The position numbers were made by a program, and so were the translations under genes. Of a stretch of DNA of 64,000 nucleotides, positions 36,101 through 45,034 are shown piece by piece. The stretch lies in NCBI RefSeq assembly GCF_022763245.1, contig NZ_JALEGV010000014.1, positions 248,001 to 312,000 on the forward strand, in the 5' to 3' direction. This DNA comes from Oricola sp. (GTDB lineage: Bacteria > Pseudomonadota > Alphaproteobacteria > Rhizobiales > Rhizobiaceae). The first letter of the stretch is position 1. Each line of letters opens with the position of its first letter. The notes beneath the pieces were generated by a model. It searched no databases. It was not told where the DNA came from and saw only the letters and a program-made list of their open reading frames with translations.

Positions 36101-36220
36101 CTAGCGCAAGCGTCCCAAAAGGAAGCCGACTGCCATTCCCGCGAGAAAGATCAGGGCGATGAACAGCAGCGCCATCAATCCCATTCCGAAAAAGCCTCCG
36201 TCGCCGAAACCGTACATCAT
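36101..36220 (-). CDS. 39-residue single-pass membrane protein
   Basis: A short frame begins MMYGFGDGGFFGMG, continues into one hydrophobic helix (LMALLFIALIFLAGMAVGFL) and ends LGRLR. GAGGAGG lies 9 nt before the first ATG, a very strong ribosome site, which makes it a real gene in spite of its size. It is directly upstream of the cytochrome c gene on the same strand and is probably co-transcribed. I do not recognise the family; a small oxidase- or cytochrome-associated subunit is a guess. Confidence 0.75.
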   Translation of the reverse strand: MMYGFGDGGFFGMGLMALLFIALIFLAGMAVGFLLGRLR

Positions 36221-36291
36221 CGCGAAGCCTCCTCTTTGACTTCACGTCATAAGGCTTCCAGCAGGTGGAAGCTCAAGAGCTTCCTCGAAGG

Positions 36292-36888
36292 TCAGCGGCT
36301 CGCCGCCAGCATCGCGCGATAGGATCGCGCCTGGAGGGCATCCTCGTGCAGGCCAAACTCGGCCGCCAGCGTCTCGACCCTGAGGGCCCAGCCGGGCAGG
36401 CTCGCCTCGTCATCGGTCATCACGGCGAGTTCGACGAAATCGCCGAGGCCCGGCACACGGTCCAGCGTGACGTGGAAATCGCCCAGGAACCAGATGTCGC
36501 GCTCTTTGTCCACGCGGTCGATCTCGACGCAGCCGAGCCCGCCCAGGACGGCGAGCGCCTTGTCGAGTTCCGGCATGTCGGTCGCCACGCATTCGTCCGC
36601 GCCGGGGCCCTTGACGAACCAGAGCACCCGACCCGAGGGCTGCATGGAACGGACGACCTGTTGCTTGCCCGCCGCGGCGAGCCGGCCGTCGGGCCAGTCG
36701 AGGAAAACGTCGGTCTCGCGATTGCCGAGCGTGAAGGCGGTCGCGCCGCGGGTCTTCAGCAGCGCGACGACCGGCGCGAGATCGGCGACGGCATATTTGC
36801 GCTCCACCTCGTAGCGGCCCGCAAAGTGGTCGCCGGGATCGGCGAGCATGCCCTTTCGGGCGAGATCGGAGGTCGGGTTCGTCACCAT
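36292..36888 (-). CDS. CYTH domain protein (class IV adenylate cyclase-like)
   Basis: The 198-residue protein shows the CYTH signature ExExK as YEVERKYAV near residue 30, then alternating charged strands (ETDVFLDWPDG, RVLWFVKGPG, IDRVDKERDIWFLGDFHVTLDRVPGLGDFVEL) of a triphosphate tunnel. Members hydrolyse or cyclise triphosphates; the YEVERK and LGDFVEL elements resemble the CyaB branch. Substrate is not known. It is divergent from the dienelactone hydrolase gene. Confidence 0.85.
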   Translation of the reverse strand: MVTNPTSDLARKGMLADPGDHFAGRYEVERKYAVADLAPVVALLKTRGATAFTLGNRETDVFLDWPDGRLAAAGKQQVVRSMQPSGRVLWFVKGPGADECVATDMPELDKALAVLGGLGCVEIDRVDKERDIWFLGDFHVTLDRVPGLGDFVELAVMTDDEASLPGWALRVETLAAEFGLHEDALQARSYRAMLAASR

Positions 36889-37033
36889 CGCGGGGCCGCC
36901 TTGCTCGTGCCGGCGCGCGGTGCCGGGCTTGCCGGCGGGCCGTCCTGCGCCATGTCTTGGCTGTCACTACTGTCGGATCACTGTCGGCCGTGAAAGCACT
37001 GCTACGCTGCCGGCGCAACAGGGAGAACAGGTT

Positions 37034-37768
37034 TTGAAACACATGATTCTTGCTTCGGCCGCGCTTCTGGCGGCGACGCCGGCTCTTGCCGAGAATGTGA
37101 GCTACGAGCTGAACGGCGAGACGCTCAACGGCTATTTCGCCGCCGCCAGCGAACCCAAGGGCCTCGTGCTGATCGTGCACGACTGGGACGGCATGACCGA
37201 CTACGAGCGCCAGCGCGCCGACATGCTGGCCGAGATGGGTTTCAACGCGTTCGCGCTCGACATGTTCGGCGACACGCCGGCCGAGACCGTCGAGCAGCGC
37301 CAGGCGGCGACCGGCGCGCTCTATGGCGACCGCGACCGCATGCGTGCCCTGATCGATGCGGGCGTCGCCAAGGCGCGTGAAATGGCGCCGGATGGCGGCC
37401 TCGTCGTCGCCGGCTATTGCTTCGGCGGGGCCGTGGCGCTGGAGATGGCGCGCAGCGAAAAGACCTCCGAGGCGGCGGGTTACGCGACGTTCCATGGCGG
37501 CCTTGCGACGCCGGAGGGGCAGGGCTGGTCGAGCGAGGTTCCGCCGCTCCTGATCATGCATGGCGGCGCCGACACGGCGATCCCGATGAGCGATGTCGCG
37601 ACGCTGACTGGCGAACTGGAAGAGGCCGGCGCGACCTACACGATCGAGGTCTATTCGAAGGCGCCGCACGCCTTCACCGTCTTCGGCTCCAACCGCTACG
37701 AGGAGCGGGCCGACCGGGAGAGCTGGGAGGCCTTCTCCGAATTCCTCACCGAACGCCTCGAAGGCTGA
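37034..37768 (+). CDS. Dienelactone hydrolase family protein, secreted
   Basis: About 244 residues. A TTG at 37034 gives a signal peptide MKHMILASAALLAATPALA; GGGAG lies 9 nt upstream. The alpha/beta hydrolase core has the cysteine nucleophile in GYCFGG, Asp in HGGADTAIP and His in PHAF, the triad of dienelactone hydrolases. The export signal suggests a periplasmic esterase, not a step of aromatic catabolism; no such pathway genes are near. Confidence 0.88.
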   Translation: MKHMILASAALLAATPALAENVSYELNGETLNGYFAAASEPKGLVLIVHDWDGMTDYERQRADMLAEMGFNAFALDMFGDTPAETVEQRQAATGALYGDRDRMRALIDAGVAKAREMAPDGGLVVAGYCFGGAVALEMARSEKTSEAAGYATFHGGLATPEGQGWSSEVPPLLIMHGGADTAIPMSDVATLTGELEEAGATYTIEVYSKAPHAFTVFGSNRYEERADRESWEAFSEFLTERLEG

Positions 37769-37822
37769 TCCGAGCGCGATCGCCAAGGCGACCGGGCCGC
37801 ACATCGTGGCCCGGTCCCGTGA

Positions 37823-38260
37823 TCACAGCAAGCCGAGCGTCACCGCGGCCACGACCAGGTAGCGGCCGGCCTTGGCGACTGTCACAAGCAGCAGAAAACT
37901 CCACAACGGTTCGCGCAGGACGCCGGCGGCCACGGTCAGCGCGTCGCCGACGATCGGCGCCCAGCTCAACAGCAAGGTCCAGCGGCCCCGGCGCGCATAC
38001 CAGCCCATGGCGCGATCGAGCGCCTTTTCGCTGACCGGAAACCATCGGCGGTGGCGGTAATGCTCTACCCATCGTCCGAGCAGCCAGTTGACCACCGATC
38101 CGAGCACGTTGCCGGCTGTCGCGGCGATCAGCAGTGCCGCGGGCGATCGGTCCCCGAATGCCAAGAGCGCAGCCAAAGCGGCTTCCGAATTGGCCGGAAG
38201 GATCGTGGCGGCGGCGAAGGCGAGGGCGAAAAGCCCGGTCAGCGATGGCAGGTCCTGCAT
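37823..38260 (-). CDS. YqaA/DedA-related small membrane protein
   Basis: The 145-residue protein has four hydrophobic segments and the VTT/SNARE-associated pattern FAAATILPANSEAALAAL, AGNVLGSVVNWLLGRW and LLSWAPIVGDALTVAAGV, which matches the YqaA family. It may move a lipid or small solute across the inner membrane; function unknown. 22 bp separate its start from the stop of the upstream CorC-type gene on the same strand. Confidence 0.85.
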   Translation of the reverse strand: MQDLPSLTGLFALAFAAATILPANSEAALAALLAFGDRSPAALLIAATAGNVLGSVVNWLLGRWVEHYRHRRWFPVSEKALDRAMGWYARRGRWTLLLSWAPIVGDALTVAAGVLREPLWSFLLLVTVAKAGRYLVVAAVTLGLL

Positions 38261-38282
38261 GGCGTCGATCGGGGATCGCGCG

Positions 38283-39539
38283 TCAGACGGGCCTGATCCT
38301 CAGCTTGGTGATGCGGTTCTTCTCGCGCTTCATCACGACGAAGCGCTTGCCGTGGAAGGTGAAGGCCTGTTTCTCGGACGGAATGGTCTGTGCCTCGTGA
38401 ATGACGAGGCCGGCAATGGTCGTCGCCTCCTCGTCGGGCAGGCTCCAGTCGAGCGCGCGGTTGATGTCGCGGATCGGCACCGATCCGTCCACAACCACCG
38501 AGCCGTCGGCCTCCGTGCGCAGGCCCTGCACATCGACGTCGTGCTCGTCGGCAATGTCGCCGACGATCTCCTCGATGATGTCCTCCAGCGTCACCAGGCC
38601 TTCCACCTCGCCATATTCGTCCACGACGATCGCGACATGGGCCTTGCGGCGCAGGAAGGCGTCCAGCTGGTCGCGCAGGGTGGTCGTGTCGGGCACGAAC
38701 CAGGCCTTGTTGGCGACCTTGGCGATGTCGATGCGCGTCGGATCGTTGTCGACGGCGTGCAGCGCGCGCAGCATGTCCTTGGCGTGGACGATGCCGATGA
38801 TGTTGTCGGTCTCGCCGCGCCACACCGGCATGCGCGTATAGGGGCTTTCCAGGATCTCGGCGACGATGGCCGCCGGCTCCTGGTCGGCGTTGACCATCTT
38901 CATGTTGGTCCGGTGGACCATGATGTCGGAGACCTCGAGTTCGGCGAGGTCGAGCAGGCCGCCCAGACGATCGCGCTCCTCCTTGACCACCGAGCCTTCC
39001 TTGTGGAGCACTTCCACCGCGCCGCGGATTTCCTCATGCGCCGTCAGCATGGAGACATTGTCGGCAAGATCGACGCCGAACAGCTTCAGGATGCGGCGCA
39101 CGATGGCGTTGACGAGGCTCGACAGCGGGCCGACCACGACGACGAAACGGCGGATGATCGGCGCGACGGCGAGCGCGAAGCGGTCCGGATTGGAGATTGC
39201 CCAGGATTTCGGCAGCACCTCGGCGAAAATGACGAGCAGCACCGTCATGGCGATGGTCGCATAGGCGACGCCGGTCTGGCCGAACAGCGCCAGGAACAGG
39301 CTGGTCGCCAGCGCCGAGCCGAGAATGTTGACGAGGTTGTTGCCGATCAGCAGCGCGCCGATCAGGCGGTCTTGCCGGGTCAGCAGCAGGTTGACGCTCT
39401 TGGCGCGCAGGTCGCCGGCGCCTTCGAGATGGTGCATGCGGGCCCGCGACGTCGCGGTCAGCGCCGTCTCGGACCCCGAGAAGAAGGCCGACAGCACGAT
39501 CAGGACCAGGACGACACCCGCCGTTATCCAGATTTCCAT
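38283..39539 (-). CDS. CorC/HlyC family (CNNM-CBS) membrane protein
   Basis: The 418-residue product has an N-terminal DUF21/CNNM region (SAFFSGSETALTATSRARMHHLE and three more helices), two CBS domains (about residues 205-330) and a C-terminal CorC_HlyC domain (DGSVVVDGSVPIRDINRALDWSLP). The family includes Mg2+ exporters such as CorC and MpfA-like proteins. It lies 7 bp after aroB on the same strand. Confidence 0.92.
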   Translation of the reverse strand: MEIWITAGVVLVLIVLSAFFSGSETALTATSRARMHHLEGAGDLRAKSVNLLLTRQDRLIGALLIGNNLVNILGSALATSLFLALFGQTGVAYATIAMTVLLVIFAEVLPKSWAISNPDRFALAVAPIIRRFVVVVGPLSSLVNAIVRRILKLFGVDLADNVSMLTAHEEIRGAVEVLHKEGSVVKEERDRLGGLLDLAELEVSDIMVHRTNMKMVNADQEPAAIVAEILESPYTRMPVWRGETDNIIGIVHAKDMLRALHAVDNDPTRIDIAKVANKAWFVPDTTTLRDQLDAFLRRKAHVAIVVDEYGEVEGLVTLEDIIEEIVGDIADEHDVDVQGLRTEADGSVVVDGSVPIRDINRALDWSLPDEEATTIAGLVIHEAQTIPSEKQAFTFHGKRFVVMKREKNRITKLRIRPV

Positions 39540-39546
39540 GACGTCT

Positions 39547-40668
39547 TCAGGCTCCGATCTTGTCGACGAGGAAGGAGCGCACTTCCGATGCCGGAACGTC
39601 CTTGGCGATGAAGGACTGGCCGATGCCGTGCGTCAGGATGAAGTTCAGCGCGCCGCGCGTCACCTTCTTGTCCTGGCGGATGAAGTCCAGCATCGTGTCG
39701 GCATCGTGCAGATGCGCTTTCATGGCATTGAGATTTGTCGGCAGGCCGGCGGTTTCAAGATGGGCGGCGACGCGGCCGGCATCGTCGGGGCTGGCGAGGT
39801 TCATGCGCGCGGAGAACTGGTGCGCCAGCACCATGCCGATCGCCACGCCCTCGCCATGGATCAGGATTGCGGGATCGTATTTCGCCGCCGCTTCCAGCGC
39901 GTGGCCGAATGTGTGTCCGAGATTGAGCAGGGCCCGGTCGCCTGATTCGCGCTCGTCGCGGGCGACGACGGCGGCCTTGGCGCGGCAGGATTCGGCGATC
40001 GCGTGGATGCGCTCGGCGCCGCCGGCCTTGATCTTCGGCCAGTTTTCTTCCAGCCAGCCGAAGAAGTCCGGCCGGTCGATCAGCCCGTATTTCACGACCT
40101 CGGCGTAGCCGGCGCGGAACTCGCGTTCGGGCAGCGTGTCGAGGGCGGCGGTGTCGGCGAGCACGAGGCGTGGCTGGTAGAAGGCGCCGATCAGGTTCTT
40201 GCCGTGCGGCGCGTTGATGCCGGTCTTGCCGCCGACGGAGGAATCGACCTGCGCCAAGAGGCTCGTCGGCATCTGCACGAATTGCATGCCGCGGCGCACG
40301 ACGGCCGCCGCAAAGCCGGCAAGGTCGCCGATCACGCCGCCGCCGAGCGCGACGACGACGTCGCCGCGTTCGAGCTTGGCGTCGAGGATGCGGTAGACGA
40401 CCTCCTGCAGCATCTCGAAGCGCTTGGTCGGCTCGCCGGCCGGCAGCACGATCTCGGTCGTCGCGATGCCGGCGTCCTCAAGGCTCTGCTTGACGGTCGG
40501 CAGGTGATGGCGGGCGACGTTCTCGTCGGTGACGATGGCGGCGCGGGCGCCCGGCAGCAGGGCAGACAGGTGCGCGCCGGCGTCGGCCAAGAGGCCGGGT
40601 CCGATCAGGATGTCGTAGGACCGGTCGTCGAGTTCGACATGCACGGTCTCGGCGGCGCTTGCGGTCAT
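39547..40668 (-). CDS. aroB: 3-dehydroquinate synthase
   Basis: A 373-residue NAD- and zinc-dependent enzyme of the shikimate pathway. [42 protein letters not shown] and [14 protein letters not shown] (zinc ligands) are intact. Its start overlaps the aroK stop by 4 nt (ATGA), so the two consecutive pathway genes are translationally coupled. Confidence 0.96.
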   Translation of the reverse strand: MTASAAETVHVELDDRSYDILIGPGLLADAGAHLSALLPGARAAIVTDENVARHHLPTVKQSLEDAGIATTEIVLPAGEPTKRFEMLQEVVYRILDAKLERGDVVVALGGGVIGDLAGFAAAVVRRGMQFVQMPTSLLAQVDSSVGGKTGINAPHGKNLIGAFYQPRLVLADTAALDTLPEREFRAGYAEVVKYGLIDRPDFFGWLEENWPKIKAGGAERIHAIAESCRAKAAVVARDERESGDRALLNLGHTFGHALEAAAKYDPAILIHGEGVAIGMVLAHQFSARMNLASPDDAGRVAAHLETAGLPTNLNAMKAHLHDADTMLDFIRQDKKVTRGALNFILTHGIGQSFIAKDVPASEVRSFLVDKIGA

Positions 40669-41267
40669 GATTGTGCGGTTCCTGTCGTTGGAGCGAGCGC
40701 TTCGGCGGTCAGCCGTTCTGCGACGGCGGACGCGACGCGCAACGCCATCTCTTCCTTGGCGATGTCCTGGGACCGGACCTCGATATCGGCGGTGCCGTAG
40801 ACCGGATAGCGTTCATCCATGAGCCGGCGCATGACGCCGCGCGGGTTGGGGTCGCGCAGAAGCGGGCGGTTCTGGCGGCGCGAGACGCGTTCCATCAACA
40901 GGTCGATATCGGCGGACAGCCACACCGACACGCCATTGTCGCGGACCGCTCGGCGCGTCGCCTCGTTCATGAAGGCGCCGCCGCCCGTCGCCAGCACCTG
41001 CGGGCCGGAGGCCAGCAGACGCGTGATGACGCGCTGTTCAAGCGCGCGGAACTCCGGCTCGCCATATTGGGCGAACAGGTCGGGGATGGTCATCTTGGAG
41101 ACCGTCTCGATCTCGGTGTCGGCATCGACGAAGGGCAGGTTGACGAAGCCGGCCAGCTTGCGCCCGACCGCCGACTTGCCGGCGCCCATCAGTCCGATCA
41201 GCACGATCGAACGCGGGCCGATCAGCTTGGCAACGGTCTCGCAACTGGCTTTTTCTTCCGGTGTCAT
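40665..41267 (-). CDS. aroK: Shikimate kinase
   Basis: The 200-residue kinase has the P-loop [24 protein letters not shown], the shikimate-binding FRALEQRVI and the glycine-rich VLATGGGAF. It phosphorylates shikimate at the 3-hydroxyl. First gene of an aroK-aroB-corC-yqaA run on the minus strand, divergent from a small gene and xerD. Confidence 0.95.
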   Translation of the reverse strand: MTPEEKASCETVAKLIGPRSIVLIGLMGAGKSAVGRKLAGFVNLPFVDADTEIETVSKMTIPDLFAQYGEPEFRALEQRVITRLLASGPQVLATGGGAFMNEATRRAVRDNGVSVWLSADIDLLMERVSRRQNRPLLRDPNPRGVMRRLMDERYPVYGTADIEVRSQDIAKEEMALRVASAVAERLTAEALAPTTGTAQS

Positions 41268-41288
41268 CTGTCATTTCCGCCCGAAACC

Positions 41289-41307
41289 GGCCCCGCGAAA
41301 CGGGGCC
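41289..41307 (-). other. Leader hairpin upstream of aroK
   Basis: A 7-bp perfect stem GGCCCCG / CGGGGCC with a CGAAA loop sits 22 bp before the aroK start. No T-run follows on either strand, so it does not look like a terminator; it might affect mRNA stability or translation. Nothing else stands out in the 176-bp divergent gap. Confidence 0.4.
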
Positions 41308-41443
41308 TGATCCTGGTTCCGCTTAGCGCACGAACCCGCGCGCGCTGTCAAGGATTGCGGGCATCGGGCGTCATGGGGTTTGATTTTGCCTCTATTTGAT
41401 CGCATACCGGTAGAAACGAGAGGCTTTTTCGAATCGCGTCGCC

Positions 41444-41593
41444 ATGCCAAGCCTGATCCGGTTCATCGTCACGCTCGCCGTCCTTGGCGGCCTCGTCTAT
41501 GGCGGCATGTGGGCGCTCGTCCTGTATGTCGATCCGACGCCGCGCGAGATGACCGTGCGCATCCCCGCCCGGACGATCAATCCGGACTTCTGA
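41444..41593 (+). CDS. 49-residue membrane protein upstream of xerD
   Basis: The product MPSLIRFIVTLAVLGGLVYG... has one transmembrane helix and a short C-terminal tail PTPREMTVRIPARTINPDF. Its position between aroK and xerD and the hydrophobic-plus-tail layout suggest a real, conserved small gene; I recall small hypothetical proteins of this kind in the same place in rhizobia. Function unknown. The ribosome site is weak. It precedes xerD by 35 bp and may be co-transcribed. Confidence 0.65.
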   Translation: MPSLIRFIVTLAVLGGLVYGGMWALVLYVDPTPREMTVRIPARTINPDF

Positions 41594-41628
41594 TCCTTTC
41601 CGGGCGAAACCGGCGGTAAACTTTCGCC

Positions 41629-42561
41629 GTGCAGACTGGCGCCATGATTGACGCCTTCCTGGAAATGATGAGCGCCGAGCGCGGCGCCGCCGAAAACACG
41701 CTCGCCTCCTACCGGCTCGACCTGGAGGATGCGGACGCCTTCATGCGCGCGTCGCGCGGCGGCGGATTGCGGGGCGCGAGCGCGGCCGATATCTCGGCCT
41801 ATCTGAAGAGCATGGACGCGTCGGGCTTCGCGGCCTCCTCGCAGGCGCGACGCCTGTCGGCGCTGCGGCAGTATTTCCGCTTCCTGCATGCCGAGAACCT
41901 GCGCGGCGACGATCCGACCGGCGTCATCGCCTCGCCGAAGAAGGCGCGGCCCCTGCCGAAGGTCCTGAGCGAGGAGCAGGTGAGCCGCCTGCTGGACCGG
42001 GCGGCCGAGGAAGCGGCCGATCCGGCGGCCTCGCCGAAGGTGCATGCCACCGCCGTGCGCAACCGGGCTCTACTGGAACTGCTCTACGCCTCCGGCCTGC
42101 GCGTCAGCGAACTGGTGTCGCTGCCGGTCAGCGTCGCCTGGCGCGACGAGCCGTTCTTCACCGTGGTCGGCAAGGGCGCCAAGGAGCGCATGGCGCCGAT
42201 GACGGAGACGGCCCGCGAGGCGGTCGCCGCGCATCTTGCGCTGCGCGACCGCGATCCGCGCGCCGACGACTGCGCCTGGCTGTTCCCGGCTGAGAACCAC
42301 GAGACCCACCTCGCGCGGCAGGTCTTCGCCCGCGAGCTGAAGGCATTGGGCGCGCGCTGCGGGATCACCGCGGTGAAGCTGTCGCCGCATGTGCTGCGTC
42401 ACGCCTTCGCCAGCCACCTGCTGCAAAACGGGGCGGATCTGCGCGTCGTGCAGCAGTTGCTCGGCCATGCCGACATCTCAACGACGCAGATCTACACCCA
42501 TGTCCTGGAGGAGCGTTTGCACCGCCTCGTCACCGAGCGGCATCCCTTGGCGAAAGCCTGA
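41629..42561 (+). CDS. xerD: Tyrosine recombinase XerD
   Basis: The 310-residue phage-integrase family recombinase has an N-terminal SAM-like core-binding domain and the full catalytic set: Arg in [10 protein letters not shown], Lys in GKGAKER, HVLRHAF (His and Arg), LLGHADIS and the nucleophile Tyr in TQIYTHV. Length and neighbourhood (aroK, accA) point to the housekeeping dimer-resolution XerD and not an element-borne integrase. The start is GTG at 41629 or ATG at 41644. Confidence 0.93.
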   Translation: MQTGAMIDAFLEMMSAERGAAENTLASYRLDLEDADAFMRASRGGGLRGASAADISAYLKSMDASGFAASSQARRLSALRQYFRFLHAENLRGDDPTGVIASPKKARPLPKVLSEEQVSRLLDRAAEEAADPAASPKVHATAVRNRALLELLYASGLRVSELVSLPVSVAWRDEPFFTVVGKGAKERMAPMTETAREAVAAHLALRDRDPRADDCAWLFPAENHETHLARQVFARELKALGARCGITAVKLSPHVLRHAFASHLLQNGADLRVVQQLLGHADISTTQIYTHVLEERLHRLVTERHPLAKA

Positions 42562-42653
42562 GGCCAAGGCGCGCGCGGTGCGCGGTTCTTGACATCGGGG
42601 GCATTTGCCTCCACCTCACCGCAAAACAAGAAAGCGACGGGCTGCCTTTATTC

Positions 42654-43619
42654 ATGTCGATGTACAGCTATCTGGATTTCGAGAAGCCGATCGCCGATCT
42701 GGACGGCCAGATCATGGAGCTGAAGAAGCTTTCCGAGGGCGAGAACGGCGGCGTCGACGTCGCCGAGGAAGTCGCGCGGCTGGAGAAGCGCTCGGCCGAG
42801 GCGCTGGTCGAGGTCTACAAGAAGCTGACGCCCTGGCAGAAGGCGCAGGTGGCGCGCCATCCCGACCGGCCGCATTGCCAGCATTACGTCGATGCGCTGT
42901 TCACCGAATTCACGGCGCTGGCCGGTGACCGCAATTTTGCGGAAGATCTGGCGATCATCGCCGGTTTTGCCCGTTTCGAGGGCAATCCGGTCGCGGTGAT
43001 CGGCCAGGAAAAGGGGTCCGACACGCAGGCGCGGCTGAAACACAATTTCGGCATGGCGCGGCCTGAGGGCTACCGCAAGGCGGTGCGCGTGATGGAACTG
43101 GCCAACCGCTTCGGCATTCCGGTCGTCACGCTGGTCGACACGGCGGGTGCCTATCCCGGCATCGGCGCCGAGGAACGCGGCCAGGCCGAGGCGATCGCGC
43201 GTTCGACGGAGATGTGCCTCAATCTCGAGGTGCCGATCGTTTCGATCGTCGTCGGCGAGGGCGGCTCCGGCGGTGCGATCGCGATCGCGACGGCCAACCA
43301 CGTCTATATGCTCGAACACGCCATCTACAGCGTCATCTCTCCGGAAGGCTGCGCCTCGATCCTGTGGCGCGACGCCGCGCGCGCCAAGGATGCCGCCACC
43401 GCGATGAAGATCACGGCGCAGGACCTCCTGGCGCTGAAGGTCATCGACGGGATCATCGAGGAACCGCTGGGCGGCGCGCATCGTGATCGCGCGGCGGTGA
43501 TGGCCTCGGCCCGCAAGACGCTCACCGACGCGCTCGGCGACCTGTCGGCGCTCGACGGCCCCGCGCTGAAGCACGCCCGGCGCGAGAAGTTCCTGGCGAT
43601 CGGCCGCGATCTGGGCTGA
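42654..43619 (+). CDS. accA: Acetyl-CoA carboxylase carboxyltransferase alpha subunit
   Basis: A 321-residue crotonase-fold subunit: [15 protein letters not shown] at the N-terminus, [11 protein letters not shown]-like [38 protein letters not shown] and [12 protein letters not shown]. With AccD it transfers CO2 from carboxybiotin to acetyl-CoA, the first step of fatty acid synthesis. Ends with the usual [13 protein letters not shown]. Confidence 0.96.
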   Translation: MSMYSYLDFEKPIADLDGQIMELKKLSEGENGGVDVAEEVARLEKRSAEALVEVYKKLTPWQKAQVARHPDRPHCQHYVDALFTEFTALAGDRNFAEDLAIIAGFARFEGNPVAVIGQEKGSDTQARLKHNFGMARPEGYRKAVRVMELANRFGIPVVTLVDTAGAYPGIGAEERGQAEAIARSTEMCLNLEVPIVSIVVGEGGSGGAIAIATANHVYMLEHAIYSVISPEGCASILWRDAARAKDAATAMKITAQDLLALKVIDGIIEEPLGGAHRDRAAVMASARKTLTDALGDLSALDGPALKHARREKFLAIGRDLG

Positions 43620-43745
43620 TTGCGGTCCCGCAAGGGAAATCGCCATATCGACGCCGCATTTGCCATGGAGTCGTCTCCCAGTCGTCGCATCATGCGGCGC
43701 GGGGAAATCTTGCGGCGAATCCTCGCCGGCTGTAATCGGGGGTTG

Positions 43746-44789
43746 ATGATTCTTCCGGCGCTTTCAGGTCTGTCTGTCCGCCGCAGCGCGCTCGTCATGG
43801 CGCTGGCTGCCGCGACGGCGCTTGCCGGATGCGAATCGAGCGACCTGCTGTCCCTGAGCGCCAACGCGCCGCTGCCCGAAGACGTGAAAAATCACATGAA
43901 GGCCAACGGCATGACCCGGTCATCGCCGATCATGGTCCGCATCTTCAAGGAAGAGGCGGTGCTGGAGGTCTGGAAGCAGAAGGACACCGGCCGCTACGGG
44001 CTCGTCAAGAGCTACGAGATCTGCGCCTATTCCGGCAAGCTGGGGCCGAAGATAAAGGAAGGCGACCGGCAGGCGCCGGAGGGCTTCTACTGGATCTCCA
44101 AGGGCCTCCTCAACCCGAAGTCCGACTATCACCTCGCCTTCAACACCGGTTTCCCGAACACCTATGACCGCGCCAACGGGCGCACTGGGTCGCATCTGAT
44201 GGTGCACGGGTCCTGTTCCTCGGCCGGCTGCTACTCGATGACCGACGAGAACATCACCGAGATCTACGCCTTCGCGCGCGAGGCGCTGCAGGGCGGCCGG
44301 CAGCAGGCCTTCCAGGTCCAGGCCTTCCCCTTCCGCATGACGCCGGAAAACATGGCCCGGCATCGCAACGATGCGAGCTTCGCCTTCTGGAAAATGCTCA
44401 AGGAAGGCTACGACCATTTCGAGCTGACCAAGATCCCGCCGAAGGTCGACGTCTGCGGACGGCGCTACGTATTCAACGCCGAGCCGGAGAGCGGTGCTTT
44501 CCGGGCCACGGCGGCCTGTCCTCCGATGAGCCTGCCGACCAAGCTGCAGACGGCCTACCAGACCTTGCAGTCGCAGCAGGCGCTGGCCTTCGACAAGGCG
44601 GTCTCGTCTCTGGAAGCCAAGGCGGCGGTTGCCGAGCAGGAGGCTGCCGCGGCTGCCGAGAAGAAGGCCGCACAAGAGCTGGCCGAGGCCGAGCGCGTCG
44701 CTGCGGCGGCGCAAGCCCCGGAGAAGAAGTCGTCCTCGCCGCTGCGCGGACTGCTCGGCCTGTTGCCCGGTGGCGGCTCCAACCGCTGA
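43746..44789 (+). CDS. YafK-like L,D-transpeptidase lipoprotein
   Basis: About 347 residues. A lipoprotein signal peptide ends in ALAGC, followed by a YkuD-type L,D-transpeptidase domain with the catalytic HGSCSSAGCYSM (second cysteine is the nucleophile), as in YafK/DpaA-like enzymes that act on the murein-lipoprotein link. The C-terminal 80 residues are an Ala/Glu-rich coiled coil ending LLGLLPGGGSNR. It should face the periplasm. The ATG at 43746 is chosen for the signal peptide. Confidence 0.88.
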   Translation: MILPALSGLSVRRSALVMALAAATALAGCESSDLLSLSANAPLPEDVKNHMKANGMTRSSPIMVRIFKEEAVLEVWKQKDTGRYGLVKSYEICAYSGKLGPKIKEGDRQAPEGFYWISKGLLNPKSDYHLAFNTGFPNTYDRANGRTGSHLMVHGSCSSAGCYSMTDENITEIYAFAREALQGGRQQAFQVQAFPFRMTPENMARHRNDASFAFWKMLKEGYDHFELTKIPPKVDVCGRRYVFNAEPESGAFRATAACPPMSLPTKLQTAYQTLQSQQALAFDKAVSSLEAKAAVAEQEAAAAAEKKAAQELAEAERVAAAAQAPEKKSSSPLRGLLGLLPGGGSNR

Positions 44790-44791
44790 CC

Positions 44792-45034
44792 ATGGCCGAC
44801 ATCTACGACCTGCGCGGCCTCTCCTGTCCGATGCCGGTGCTCAAGACCCAGAAGCGCCTGAAGAGCCTGAAGCCCGGCGATCGGCTGTGGGTGCGCACCA
44901 GCGATCCGCTCGCCGTCATCGACATTCCGCACTGGTGCCGCGAGAGCGGCAATCCGCTGATCGAATCGGAGAAGGCCGGGGACGGCCACCGCTTCCTGAT
45001 CGAATGCGGAGCCGGTCCGGCCGCTATTTCTTGA
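44792..45034 (+). CDS. TusA/SirA-like sulfurtransferase
   Basis: The 80-residue protein contains DLRGLSCPMPVLKTQKRL, the CPxP signature with the persulfide-accepting cysteine. TusA-like proteins relay sulfur to tRNA thiolation or molybdenum cofactor; which role applies here is unknown. It starts 2 nt after the transpeptidase stop and overlaps the end of the convergent hydrolase gene by 11 nt. Confidence 0.9.
   Translation: MADIYDLRGLSCPMPVLKTQKRLKSLKPGDRLWVRTSDPLAVIDIPHWCRESGNPLIESEKAGDGHRFLIECGAGPAAIS

Noticed and set aside
41289-41307. aroK leader hairpin as an amino-acid attenuator
   Set aside because: There is no leader peptide rich in aromatic codons and no T-run; only the hairpin itself can be supported.
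41629-42561. XerD as the integrase of a mobile element
   Set aside because: It sits between aroK and accA with housekeeping length and motifs, and no tRNA, att repeat or phage gene is near.
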